Shown piece after piece: positions 43,100-51,035 of a stretch of DNA of 56,281 nt. Within the stretch, counting starts at the first letter, position 1. Each line of letters begins with the position of its first letter. The translations under genes were made by a program, and so were the position numbers. The notes beneath the pieces were generated by a model. The model did no database searches. It was not told the DNA's origin and worked only from the letters and a program-made list of their open reading frames with translations. The DNA comes from Clostridiaceae bacterium (GTDB lineage Bacteria; Bacillota; Clostridia; Lachnospirales; Lachnospiraceae), in the NCBI GenBank assembly GCA_009911065.1, contig QXWR01000034.1, forward strand, positions 1-56,281, written 5' to 3'.

Positions 43100-43762
43100 T
43101 TATTCCACAAGTTCAATGGAATCCACAATGCTCATCCTGCTGACCTTCCGGAGTGGAATACAGGTTGCCAGGATACAGGCTCTGATGGCAAAAAGTGATG
43201 CGCAGGCCATGGGAACCACGGGAACTGCCGTCAGCCGCAGGACATCCGCTGCCCCGGCCTCCACAAATACTGTGCCGATATATCCGGTGATACACCCAAT
43301 CACCGCCGCACGGATGCCATAATAGAACCCTTCCCACAAAAATACCCGGTACAGGCTTCCCGCGCTCATACCCATGGCCCGCTGTATGCCGTTCTCCGTG
43401 ATCCGGGTATGGATATTGGTATAAACTGTATTGATAATGTTCAGGATTCCTATGAGGCCGATGAACAGAATCAGGCCCCAGGCCAGCAGACGGATCTGGG
43501 TCTCGATTTCCGCATACTGGCGGTCCGTCTGTTCATAGGACACCGTGACCGTCCCCGGTACTCGCCTGCAGAATTCCTCCAACACCCGGTCAAAAGCTGC
43601 CCGGTCGGCACCTGCAGTTAATCCCGGCCTAAGTTCCCCTTTACCGCAAAAAGGACGGCCATCACAAACGATTGCCGCCCTGCAATTATTTTCCTGTCCT
43701 ATATCTGCTTCAAACCATTCAGACAAAGCATTCCTTCCGTACCTCCGCTTTATTCCATCTTT
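43100..43762 (-). pseudogene. FtsX permease, C-terminal fragment
   Basis: Readable from about GIKRRYGRNALSEWFEADIGQENN to the stop. It holds part of the second extracellular domain and the last three membrane helices (LLAWGLILFIGLIGILNIINTVYTNIHTRITENGIQRAMGMS, GFYYGIRAAVIGCITGYIG, VVPMACASLFAIRACILATC), ending SIVDSIELVE. The frame begins inside sequence overlapping the end of the DUF-type gene upstream. It is the complementary half of the kind of permease truncated at the left edge; about 150 intermediate residues are absent. Confidence 0.75.
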
Positions 43763-44088
43763 TCCGGCCACTTTAACCCTTCTGTTTTCCTTAATAATCC
43801 CATATGAAACAGCACCTGCACGCAGTCCGCATATCCCTGGATATATGCCCTTCTCTCCTGAACAGACGCAAAGTCCTCCAGGCAGTCTTTCATTTTTTCC
43901 GCCTGATTCTGCTGCTCTGCAGATAAGGTTTTTAAAAATTCTTCCCACTCCAGCTCGGTTTCTTTCCAGGCAGTCAGCACCTCTTCATACTCCGGAGTGC
44001 GGATGTAACTTTCCCTGTTCACATTCTCCCCGTTTAAGTTGCCCAGGAACTCAGCCATTTTCACCCACATATCATTTGACATTTCCAA
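43750..44088 (-). CDS. Small helical protein of unknown function
   Basis: A 112-residue, mostly helical and charged protein (MSNDMWVKMAEFLGNLNGENVNRESYIRTPEYEEVLTAWKETELEWEEFLKTLSAEQQNQAEKM). I do not recognise it with confidence; similar proteins appear beside XRE regulators in Firmicute mobile elements. Divergent from the XRE gene at 44249. Its last residues overlap the FtsX fragment, so the C-terminus may not be native. Confidence 0.6.
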   Translation of the reverse strand: MEMSNDMWVKMAEFLGNLNGENVNRESYIRTPEYEEVLTAWKETELEWEEFLKTLSAEQQNQAEKMKDCLEDFASVQERRAYIQGYADCVQVLFHMGLLRKTEGLKWPEKME

Positions 44089-44248
44089 TTCTCCTTCCTC
44101 ATTCTTAATTTCAACTCCTGCATTTCCCGTATATTCCTATCTCCTGAAGTACATTATATATATTATAGAAGAACTTTCTCAACCATAATCGCTTAATTAT
44201 TGAAACTATAGCAGATAAAATTAAGCCATTATACTTGGAGGTGAACGG

Positions 44249-44593
44249 ATGGACGACTTATTAAAACAGATTGGAAACCGGATACTGCATCGCAGGAAAC
44301 AGCTCCGCATGACACAGGAAGAACTGTCTGAAAAGGCAGGTATCACCCCCCAGACCGTTTCTTCCGCAGAACTTGGCAAAAAAGCACTGCGCCCGGAAAA
44401 TATCATCCGGGTCTGTTCCGCACTGGATATCAGCACCGATTACCTGCTTCTCGGAGAAGTGAATGCCAGCGACCACTGGACCCTGATTTCCAGAATCTCA
44501 AATCTGCATCCCGCACAATACCGTCATCTCGAAGATATTATCAACAGCTTTATCTCCGCTTTAGAGGTACGGGAAACACAGAAAAGAAAATAA
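44249..44593 (+). CDS. XRE-family helix-turn-helix regulator
   Basis: A 114-residue protein whose residues 10-68 form a Cro/CI-type domain (IGNRILHRRKQLRMTQEELSEKAGITPQTVSSAELGKKALRPENIIRVCSALDISTDYLLLG). A C-terminal helical extension follows. GGAGG precedes the start. Divergent with the 112-residue gene, which may be its target. Confidence 0.85.
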   Translation: MDDLLKQIGNRILHRRKQLRMTQEELSEKAGITPQTVSSAELGKKALRPENIIRVCSALDISTDYLLLGEVNASDHWTLISRISNLHPAQYRHLEDIINSFISALEVRETQKRK

Positions 44594-44608
44594 TTCTCCC
44601 CATGTTAA

Positions 44609-45013
44609 TCAGTTACTCCGAAATGCTGACATGGTATCTGCAATCAGTGCTCGTGTTGCCTGATCCATCTCTTTTGGCGGATACTCTCCATCCGGCTTCT
44701 TCTCCGGCTTGAAAGCGCCCTGTTTCCATATAGTTTCACTTTTTATCTCTGTTTTATCCTCTGTCTGCCTAACATTTTCTTTCTGGCTCAGAATCTCCGC
44801 AACGATTTCTTCGATTGCCGCCCTGTCTACGGTCTGGGGAATGGCAATATCCGGTGTTTCCGGGCAGTTGATATAGTGGAGGACCGCATTCACAAGAAAC
44901 TGTGCCTTGCTGCGCGGCCCCTGTTTTTCCAGCAGACGAATCACGGCGTCATGGGCCGGATCATTTTCATTGAACTTGATACTGAACCTCTCCCGATCCC
45001 TTTTCTCACCCAT
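44609..45013 (-). CDS. ParR/StbB-like segregation protein
   Basis: About 134 residues. N-terminal ribbon-helix-helix-like portion (RFSIKFNENDPAHDAVIRLLEKQGPRSKAQFLVNAVLHYI) followed by a charged linker and a C-terminal helix. I choose MGEKRDRERF because AGGTGAG is 4-9 bp upstream; a longer frame lies inside the ParM gene. The pairing with the actin-like gene indicates a ParM/ParR-type plasmid or ICE partition system. A centromere-like repeat array was not spotted. Confidence 0.7.
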   Translation of the reverse strand: MGEKRDRERFSIKFNENDPAHDAVIRLLEKQGPRSKAQFLVNAVLHYINCPETPDIAIPQTVDRAAIEEIVAEILSQKENVRQTEDKTEIKSETIWKQGAFKPEKKPDGEYPPKEMDQATRALIADTMSAFRSN

Positions 45014-45017
45014 AGAC

Positions 45018-45932
45018 TCACCTGCCTGCCGTTTCCATCTTATAGAGAAATTCATACCCCTTTGCATTGGCACTGATATCCTCCACAAATAGTGCATTTC
45101 CCACCTTCCCGGAAGCTTCGATCTGCCGGCGCAGTAAAATAGCCCCGCCGCCCACAAACACCACCATGCCGGACATCAGATCCAGCATACGCTCCCGCAG
45201 GCTGTTTGCCAGGTCATTTACAAAATCCTGCGCCAGCTTTTCCACAAGGGATGAGACTTCCGGGGCATAGGTGCTCTCACCGTCCTTTAGGATACCGTCA
45301 ATATCCGTTTCCTCCAGCAGGATGTCAAATTCTGAATTGGCTTTCGTCCGAATCCGGTTATAGAGCAGGATCACTCCGTTTTCCAGGGAATCGCAGATAC
45401 TCAGATCCGCCCGGCCGGAACGCATCATCAGGTAGTCTGCCGTAAACCCGCCGATATCTACGATAAGCACCCTCGGCTTGTCTAACAGCCTGTCCATCAT
45501 GGTCACCGCCGCTGCAAAAGCTTGGGGATAACAGCGCACATCTTCAATATAGATGGTATAAGGGTTGTCACGGTACTGGAAATTTACAATGCCTCTGTTT
45601 GAAAAATAACGTATAAAGGACTGGTTCTGCGCCCCATAATGTGCTGGCGGAAGCCCCACTGCAAGAGAGACATGCACCACCTCTTCCCCATACCTTTCCT
45701 TTAAATGGAGTTCTTCCGCGATCCCGAACAGGGTAAGGATGAAAAAGCGGTCATCCTCCGTCTTATCTCTTTTATAAGGAATCCTCTGGTTTGACAGCGT
45801 ATAAAACTTTCCCTGGTATTCCAGGATGTCGCTGCCGAACGGCCTGGCAATGCTCTCCACCAGCCCGGACACAAAGGGCCTGCTGTGGATCGTCTTCATT
45901 TGTTTGTTCCCGTGGTCGATTGCAATTAACAT
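45018..45932 (-). CDS. parM: ParM/StbA-like actin-family ATPase
   Basis: A 304-residue actin-fold protein. Phosphate 1 motif is AIDHGNKQMK, phosphate 2 is VLIVDIGGFTADYLMM and the adenosine motif is VVFVGGGAILLRR. This is the StbA/ParM type from conjugative elements and plasmids, where filaments push DNA copies apart. The gene is 4 bp upstream of the ParR-like gene. It marks this stretch as mobile-element derived. Confidence 0.85.
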   Translation of the reverse strand: MLIAIDHGNKQMKTIHSRPFVSGLVESIARPFGSDILEYQGKFYTLSNQRIPYKRDKTEDDRFFILTLFGIAEELHLKERYGEEVVHVSLAVGLPPAHYGAQNQSFIRYFSNRGIVNFQYRDNPYTIYIEDVRCYPQAFAAAVTMMDRLLDKPRVLIVDIGGFTADYLMMRSGRADLSICDSLENGVILLYNRIRTKANSEFDILLEETDIDGILKDGESTYAPEVSSLVEKLAQDFVNDLANSLRERMLDLMSGMVVFVGGGAILLRRQIEASGKVGNALFVEDISANAKGYEFLYKMETAGR

Positions 45933-45968
45933 AGTTTTTCATCTCCTTTTTTCCTTTATACTTATTCT

Positions 45969-46154
45969 TTACGCATTGAATACGTCTTTTTTCAACAAAA
46001 AGTCGCCCTCACCCGTAAAACGGGTGGCTAGTGGGGAGCGGTCAACAATATAGGCCAGTTGTTCCTGTGTCATTCCGCTGGCCTCCCGAGCCCGCTTGAT
46101 GGCCCGTCCTATATCGTGAAAATCAAACCGCCGTTTGTCTTGCTCTAACTTCAT
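45969..46154 (-). pseudogene. Truncated XRE helix-turn-helix gene
   Basis: The frame MKLEQDKRRFDFHDIGRAIKRAREASGMTQEQLAYIVDRSP is the start of an XRE domain. The remainder ending LLKKDVFNA does not continue the fold. The second half of the helix-turn-helix (recognition helix and after) is missing, so it should not bind DNA normally. Probably the stump of an element regulator. Confidence 0.55.
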
Positions 46155-46272
46155 AACATCACCTAATGTAATTTTACATTTCATGTGATATTATTTGAAC
46201 GACTTTTAATTTCATACTACTGACTGTTTGATTTCATATTCAAGGAATTGCTATGTTCATAAAAGACGGGAC

Positions 46273-46317
46273 TTGACAAATTACAAATGTTGTGTAACAA
46301 TAGTTGTATAACGATAG
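46273..46317 (+). promoter_or_regulatory. Promoter and direct-repeat operator of the TetR/methyltransferase pair
   Basis: TTGACA (46273-46278), 17 bp, AACAAT (46296-46301). The adjacent 14-bp direct repeats TTGTGTAACAATAG (46290-46303) and TTGTATAACGATAG (46304-46317) overlap the -10 and start region. A repressor binding here would block transcription. Confidence 0.55.
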
Positions 46318-46352
46318 TAATTTGTTTTGATAAATGAAAAGGAGAAAACAAT

Positions 46353-46925
46353 ATGCCACCTAAAGCCAAAATAACAAAAGCGATGATTTTAGATACTGTT
46401 TTGGATATTACAAGGGAAACAGGATTTGAAACTGTAAATGCGAGAAGTATTGCCAACCATCTTCAATGTTCTACCCGCCCTATCTTTACTTGTTATGAAA
46501 ATATGGAGGAATTAAAAAAAGAATTTCTTATCTTTGCCTATCAACATTACAAAAAATATGTTATAGATTATCAAACTAAAGCGGATATAAAATCTTATTT
46601 AATTCTTCCTCTTTCCTATATAGAATTTGCTCAAAAAGAAACTTATTTGTTTAAGCTGCTATTTATAGATGATATGGACTTACAAATGGAAGAAACAGCC
46701 GACTTCTACAACGAAGTTGACAACGAGAAGATGGCGAAAAGGTTTTCTGATGATATGGGATTAGAATATGAGATCGGAAAAACGATATTTTTAGATTTGT
46801 TTCTTTATTCTCATGGTATCGCGGTTTTGACTGCGACAAAAAAAATGACTCTTGATAGAGACAGTGTTGAAAAAATGATTACGAATATGTTATCTGCTTT
46901 CATTCAAGATGAAAAACTCAGCTAA
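46353..46925 (+). CDS. TetR-family regulator (AT-rich)
   Basis: A 190-residue repressor. The helix-turn-helix reads AMILDTVLDITRETGFETVNARSIANHLQCSTRPIFTCYENMEELKKEF. The C-terminal domain contains DLFLYSHGIAVL, as in the TetR subgroup with a WHG motif. AAGGAG is 9 bp upstream. Its base composition is lower in GC than the surrounding element genes. It is followed by a methyltransferase, presumably its target. Confidence 0.85.
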   Translation: MPPKAKITKAMILDTVLDITRETGFETVNARSIANHLQCSTRPIFTCYENMEELKKEFLIFAYQHYKKYVIDYQTKADIKSYLILPLSYIEFAQKETYLFKLLFIDDMDLQMEETADFYNEVDNEKMAKRFSDDMGLEYEIGKTIFLDLFLYSHGIAVLTATKKMTLDRDSVEKMITNMLSAFIQDEKLS

Positions 46926-46967
46926 CTCGTAGTAACTTCAAAATTTATAATTGCAAAGGGGTATAAT

Positions 46968-47759
46968 ATGAACGCTAATTCATGTCTAATTGAATTTTAT
47001 AATAATTACGATGAGGATAATCGTTTGATTTTAAAGTATGGAGCGATTGAGTTTCTTACTACCATGCACTATATAGAAAAATATGTGAAACCCGGTGCTC
47101 GTATATTAGAAATAGGTGCTGGGACAGGACGCTACTCTCATGCATTGGCTCGCCAAGGATATACTGTGGATGCGGTAGAATTAGTTGAACATAACATAGA
47201 TATATTCAAAAAGAATACTCAACCAGATGAACATATAACTATCGTTCAAGGAAATGCGTTAGATTTATCTGCTTTTTCCGAAAATCAATATGATATTACT
47301 TTACTCTTAGGTCCACTGTATCATTTATATACGGTTACAGATAAACAGCAAGCTCTTAGTGAAGCTATTCGTGTAACAAAAGCAGGCGGGATAATATTTG
47401 CTGCATATGTTATTTCTGATGGTTGTCTCCTTGATGAAGGATTTAATCGTGGAAATATCAATGTTCATGAATATGTCAAGAATGGACTTCTTGATTCAGA
47501 AACCTTTGCTGCAATCTCTGAACCTAAAGATCTGTTTGAACTTGTTCGCAAAGAAGATATTGATGAAATTATGTCATCGTTTTCTACCACCCGTTTACAT
47601 TATGTTGCATCCGATGGTTTAGCTTTATTCATGCGCGAGGCAATAAGTAATATGGATAATGATACCTTTAACCTGTTCTTAAAATATCATTTTGCTACTT
47701 GTGAGCGTACAGATCTGGTAGGTGTTACCAGTCATGCTGTTGATATTTTCAGAAAATAA
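46968..47759 (+). CDS. Class I SAM-dependent methyltransferase
   Basis: A 263-residue methyltransferase. The SAM-binding motif I is ARILEIGAGTGRYSHAL, motif II is VDAVELVEHN and the acidic motif is IVQGNALDL. Motif IV is YDITLLLGPLYHL. The C-terminal substrate domain is of the small-molecule type. It lies 42 bp after the TetR gene with AAAGGGG upstream. A regulator-controlled modification enzyme in mobile DNA suggests detoxification or resistance, but the substrate is unknown. Confidence 0.85.
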   Translation: MNANSCLIEFYNNYDEDNRLILKYGAIEFLTTMHYIEKYVKPGARILEIGAGTGRYSHALARQGYTVDAVELVEHNIDIFKKNTQPDEHITIVQGNALDLSAFSENQYDITLLLGPLYHLYTVTDKQQALSEAIRVTKAGGIIFAAYVISDGCLLDEGFNRGNINVHEYVKNGLLDSETFAAISEPKDLFELVRKEDIDEIMSSFSTTRLHYVASDGLALFMREAISNMDNDTFNLFLKYHFATCERTDLVGVTSHAVDIFRK

Positions 47760-47776
47760 AAGAAAATACTTTAAGT

Positions 47777-47816
47777 GGCCGCCCAACGGAAATAAAAAAA
47801 CCGTTGTTTCGGCGGC
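47777..47816 (+). terminator. Hairpin after the methyltransferase gene
   Basis: GGCCGCC...AACGG pairs with CCGTT...GGCGGC around an A-rich loop. It would close the TetR/methyltransferase transcript; the T run after it is weak. Confidence 0.5.
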
Positions 47817-47853
47817 TGAGTTTCCATGCGCCAAAACAAAATACAGTAGCCTT

Positions 47854-47898
47854 GCGGCGGTTTTGAAATAACAAATTTCAAGCCGCCGTTTTCTTTTT
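47854..47898 (+). terminator. Strong intrinsic terminator
   Basis: CGGCGG-TTTTGAAAT and AATTTCAA-GCCGCCG form a long stem, followed by TTTTCTTTTT. It isolates the methyltransferase unit from the sigma-like gene. Confidence 0.7.
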
Positions 47899-48099
47899 CA
47901 AAAATAGAAATATGGAGGGTGTGTTAAAGTCGCCCTTTTTTAAGGACATGGCGGTGCCAAGGAGGTATTGCTGTGTCCATTTTCATATTTCATAGTACCC
48001 ACAATCTCCACCAGTTAAAAAAAGTTTAGCCCCTCCCCCGGAGCAGTCCGGCTATGGATGTGAAAATAGACAGTACATAAATGAATATATTACTTCGTG

Positions 48100-48134
48100 C
48101 GTCTGCATGGCTCTGTGTCATGCAGGCGTTTTTT
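48100..48134 (+). terminator. Intrinsic terminator with leader character
   Basis: CGTCTGCATG pairs with CATGCAGGCG over a 9-base loop and is followed by TTTTTT. It lies about 105 bp ahead of the sigma-like gene, so it may act as an attenuator for it. Confidence 0.6.
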
Positions 48135-48238
48135 GTTATCCGTACTTCGAGACAAAGTGTGTAGCTCCCCGGGATGCCGCTCCCCGCCGCCCCCGTTTCG
48201 GTCACTCATTCACCCAACACCAAAACGGAGGTTTAATT

Positions 48239-48649
48239 ATGACTACAATCAATCTGAAAGATTTTTATTATTGGTACACGCAGGATCAGTTTATCGAGGT
48301 TTCTGACGAGGTGGCTGGGGTGTTTCTGGTCGATACCCGCTACGAAATGGCTTACCAGCGGCGGCTTTCCCGACACAAGGCACAGTATTCTCTGGATTGT
48401 GAGGACGGGATTGAATATTCCGCCTGCCTGCATGAGCCCACGCCCCAAGAGCTCTTGGAGCGGATGGAGCTGTTCTGCCGTCTGTGGAACGCCCTCAATT
48501 CTCTGCCGGAAATCCAGGGCCGGAGGATCGACGCCCACATCATTCTTGGAAAGAGCATCAAGGAAATTGCCGAGGCCGAGGGCGTACATGAGGAGTCTGT
48601 CCGGCAGTCCATCAAGCGTGGGCTTGAGCGCATGAAGAAAACTTTTTAA
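48239..48649 (+). CDS. Sigma-70 region-4-like regulator of a conjugative element
   Basis: A 136-residue protein whose C-terminal half reads GRRIDAHIILGKSIKEIAEAEGVHEESVRQSIKRGLERM, a sigma region 4 / helix-turn-helix. The N-terminal half (FYYWYTQDQFIEVSDEVAGVFLVDTRYEMAYQRRLSRHKA) is the common opening of sigma-like regulators from Tn1549-type and related ICEs. Start taken at MTTINLKDF with GGAGG upstream. It marks conjugative-element origin. Confidence 0.75.
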   Translation: MTTINLKDFYYWYTQDQFIEVSDEVAGVFLVDTRYEMAYQRRLSRHKAQYSLDCEDGIEYSACLHEPTPQELLERMELFCRLWNALNSLPEIQGRRIDAHIILGKSIKEIAEAEGVHEESVRQSIKRGLERMKKTF

Positions 48650-48994
48650 TTTTTTCATTTTGCCCACTTGGAAATGATGAAAAAATGTCTCGGTTTATGA
48701 GATGAGGTTTTCTTTCTCCGCAGAACAACAGGAGCGGCCCCGAGCAACATACGAGGAGCCGGGCGGCGGGTGCGCTGTGACTTCCTCCACGGAGGAACGA
48801 GCGAACAACACCAGCGCCGCAAATGGGACGGGCCAACCCAGGGCCACGATCCGCCGCAGGACAGGCTGGCCGCCTGTCCCTCCGGGCCGCCCTCTTGCCT
48901 GCGTGGGAGCGCCGCCCCGAATAAAGCTGTCTTTGGACGGGTCAAGAAAATGAGGGCGGCGTTCCCTAAATTTTAGGAAAGTGAGGTACAGTCT
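48650..48994. other. 345-bp GC-rich stretch of mobile-element origin
   Basis: This stretch is notably GC-rich against its flanks. Open frames run on both strands, and those I read are Arg/Pro-rich with no recognisable domain. It may be a non-coding or regulatory part of the element, or a shadow effect of composition. I report no gene here. Confidence 0.4.
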
Positions 48995-49057
48995 ATGAGT
49001 TACGATCCCGCAGAATTGGCGGCCCTGTTATCTGAACCGTGGAGCAACGGCCCCTAA
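48995..49057 (+). pseudogene. Opening codons of a small ICE gene, truncated
   Basis: A 20-residue frame MSYDPAELAALLSEPWSNGP ends with TAA. This opening is typical of a short conserved gene downstream of the sigma-like regulator in Tn1549-type elements. Here it meets the IS200 relic at once, so the rest was lost. Confidence 0.5.
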
Positions 49058-49323
49058 CCTAAAACAATTCCGTTTGCTTGTTTTCCTAATATACAACGCC
49101 CATAATACCCTTCTGACCAAAAGTGACGGTTTCCAAACTTATACTTCAGGTTTGCATGCCTGTCAAACATCATCAGGGCGCTTTTTCCCTTCAGATATCC
49201 CATAAATGATGAAACACTTATCTTCGGCGGTATACTTACAAGCATATGCACATGGTCAGGCATAAAATGCCCTTCTATGATCTCCACTCCCTTGTAACTG
49301 CACAACTGCTTTATAATATCACG
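49054..49323 (-). mobile_element. IS200/IS605-family transposase (TnpA) relic
   Basis: The frame contains GHFMPDHVHMLVSIPPKISVSSFMGYLKGKSALMMFDRH and FWSEGYYGRC, the conserved core of the Y1 HUH transposase with its His-x-His metal pair in HVHML. The N-terminal strand and the C-terminal helix with the catalytic Tyr are absent. Both ends are therefore lost and the element cannot move. Confidence 0.75.
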
Positions 49324-49663
49324 CAAATCTGTTGTCATCCGCATCAATGAATGCAACACGAATCATGCCGTTGATGAAATCAATGTTGATTATTTCGGAC
49401 GCTGTTAATGCAACAGGGTTCGGACGTGCAGGAGACCGTGTCGCAAATACACCCATGACTTCAGGTGCGCCTTTATAGGGCTGTTTCGTCTGTAATTCAT
49501 TCCGGTCCGCATGGTTGTCGCAATCGCTGAACCACCAGAGGACATGGATGTGGCTGAAGCCTTCCAGGGCCTGCAATCCGGGAATGTACTCCGGGTCCAG
49601 CTGAATCAATGTGCCGCTTTCATCATTTTTTACTTTGCCAATGGCTTTTAACTGACAGGTCAT
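49319..49663 (-). pseudogene. TsaA/TrmO-type protein, C-terminus lost to an IS200 insertion
   Basis: The first 110 residues show the TsaA fold and motifs: IGKVKND, LQALEGFSHIHVLWWFSD, GAPEVMGVFATRSPARPNPVALTASEII. TrmO uses SAM to methylate t6A37 of tRNA. The protein ends DADDNRFA where a full member continues with LDIKPY. The following bases read as IS200 transposase. At 114 residues it lacks the end of the barrel and is probably inactive. Confidence 0.75.
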
Positions 49664-49694
49664 ATTTTTTTCCTCCTATTTTGTTGGTAAAACC

Positions 49695-49725
49695 AGTATA
49701 AGACCTCACATCATGTGAGATACAA
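49695..49725 (-). promoter_or_regulatory. MerR-type promoter with 19-bp spacer and dyad ahead of the tsaA gene
   Basis: On the minus strand TTGTAT (49720-49725) and TATACT (49695-49700) are exactly 19 bp apart. The spacer holds the perfect dyad CTCACAT-G-ATGTGAG (49705-49719). MerR proteins untwist such promoters. The MerR/GyrI regulator directly upstream is the obvious partner. Confidence 0.75.
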
Positions 49726-49728
49726 GAG

Positions 49729-49761
49729 GGAAAAAATGCCCTGCATTTTTAGCGGGGCATT
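49729..49761 (-). terminator. Intrinsic terminator overlapping the end of the MerR gene
   Basis: AATGCCC (49735-49741) pairs with GGGCATT (49755-49761) and is followed on the minus strand by TTTTTT. The stem includes the last codons of the MerR gene, so it separates the regulator from the tsaA transcript. Confidence 0.7.
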
Positions 49762-50588
49762 TCAAATTCTATATGGGTATGGTGTTCCAGTGGTATTTGA
49801 AGCTCAATCAAATACTTTTCAGGGTTCTTCTCATTCCACGGGCCTCTATGCACGATCTGACGCATGGGGTCAGACATTTTGTATTCGCTGTTTTTCTGCA
49901 GCCATTCGGCAAAGGCAAGATAAGCTCCTTTTATATTTGCAAAATCGCCATAGACCATTGTGCAGGCCATATGCGGGACTGGTTCTGTCGTGCCAAAACA
50001 AAATGGTTCTTTTACCTTCCCCATTTCCTTTACCGGAGCGCACAGTTCAATATCAACAGCTGTCTCCCGAAATTCTGTATCGTGATAAATAGAAAATGTA
50101 TTGCCCGTTATTTCTATTTTTTGCGCTCTCGCAAAAGCAGAAAGTTCTTTCCATAAGTCACCCTCAGAATAGTAGTCCGGTACAACCCTTCTCAGGGACA
50201 GTACCTGATACTCAGGGATCGGCTTAATGGAGATGTTATAGTGCAGCTCTCCTTTGCCACCCTGTATTTCACTTTTTGCAAGTTCGATCTTCCGCAGTTT
50301 TTCCTGTTCGGCCTGTATTGCATTTTCTATCTCCATACGCTTTTTGTCGAGTTGTCCGAGAAATGATTGCTCGTTCAACGTCAGAGCAAGCGCAATTTCT
50401 GAAACATTCAGTCCGCTGTCCCGCAAATACAGGATTTTATTCAGGTGCGGTATTTGCGCCACCGAATACAGCCGGTGTCCCGTCCACTTGTCAACCTCTG
50501 CCGGTGTCAGAATGCCTGCTTCGTCATAATAGCGGAGCATACGAACAGATACCTGCGTCAGCTTTGAAAATTCTCCTATCCTGAACAT
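49749..50588 (-). CDS. MerR-family regulator with GyrI-like sensor domain
   Basis: A 279-residue activator. Residues 1-70 are the MerR winged helix (FRIGEFSKLTQVSVRMLRYYDEAGILTPAEVDKWTGHRLY). A coiled coil spans about 75-110. Residues 120-279 are a GyrI/BmrR ligand domain (VLSLRRVVPDYYSEGDLWKEL, PHMACTMVYGDFANIKGAYLAFAEWLQ, YLIELQIPL). It is the likely controller of the 19-bp-spacer promoter that follows it. AGGAGG lies 5-10 bp before the start. Confidence 0.88.
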   Translation of the reverse strand: MFRIGEFSKLTQVSVRMLRYYDEAGILTPAEVDKWTGHRLYSVAQIPHLNKILYLRDSGLNVSEIALALTLNEQSFLGQLDKKRMEIENAIQAEQEKLRKIELAKSEIQGGKGELHYNISIKPIPEYQVLSLRRVVPDYYSEGDLWKELSAFARAQKIEITGNTFSIYHDTEFRETAVDIELCAPVKEMGKVKEPFCFGTTEPVPHMACTMVYGDFANIKGAYLAFAEWLQKNSEYKMSDPMRQIVHRGPWNEKNPEKYLIELQIPLEHHTHIEFEMPR

Positions 50589-50648
50589 TGTTTCACCTCC
50601 TGCTCCAGCTTAATGAGATCACTGTAAGTTGTCAAACGGATCTGTAGT

Positions 50649-50981
50649 CTATCCCCTCAGATTTTTTAGGGCATCGGGGTTATTTGAGATGATCTCTCCA
50701 ACAGTCTGACAGCGTTCCATGTCTGAGCAGTCACCACATGTTTCCACATTCTTTTTCAATGCGCATTGGCGAATACCGCAAAGACTATCGCAGAATACAG
50801 TTTTCATTCCATCAACACGACATCCTTCACAGTTGATATGTTCAGGAAGAATGGGAACATTGTTTAACTTGGCCCATAGTTTTGCAGTTTTCTCACGCAG
50901 CGCCTGGTCGTCATTGATTGTTGCGAGATATGCATCGCATTTCTCACAATCCAGCCCGCAGTATGCAATCCTATTTCTCAT
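50649..50981 (-). CDS. DUF3795 protein (Cys-rich)
   Basis: A 110-residue DUF3795 protein. Cysteines run CGLDCEKCDAYLAT, INCEGCRVDG, CDSLCGIRQCALKK and CGDCSDMERC, spaced for one or two zinc or Fe-S sites. Function of the family is unknown. First of three such proteins in 2.6 kb. Confidence 0.8.
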   Translation of the reverse strand: MRNRIAYCGLDCEKCDAYLATINDDQALREKTAKLWAKLNNVPILPEHINCEGCRVDGMKTVFCDSLCGIRQCALKKNVETCGDCSDMERCQTVGEIISNNPDALKNLRG

Positions 50982-51035
50982 GGTTATGTACCTCCTAAAG
51001 TCCTGATTTATTGTGTTCCTCCCATTCGGGTTTCC

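Larger units (their letters stand above)
47760..48238. other. 479-bp region of terminators ahead of the sigma-like gene
   Basis: It holds three hairpins (below) and little else. A possible 17-codon leader frame runs from GTG at 47973 (after AAGGAGG) to TAG at 48028. Its function is unknown. Confidence 0.4.

Noticed and set aside
44100..44250. A possible partition centromere (parC) near the ParM/ParR genes
   Set aside because: I looked for tandem short repeats up- and downstream and did not find a regular array.
45018..45157. A longer start for the ParR-like gene inside parM
   Set aside because: The downstream ATG has AGGTGAG and gives the usual family start.
48655..48953. Overlapping Arg/Pro-rich frames on both strands of the GC-rich stretch
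   Set aside because: No recognisable domain and mutually exclusive; GC-rich sequence leaves long open frames by chance.
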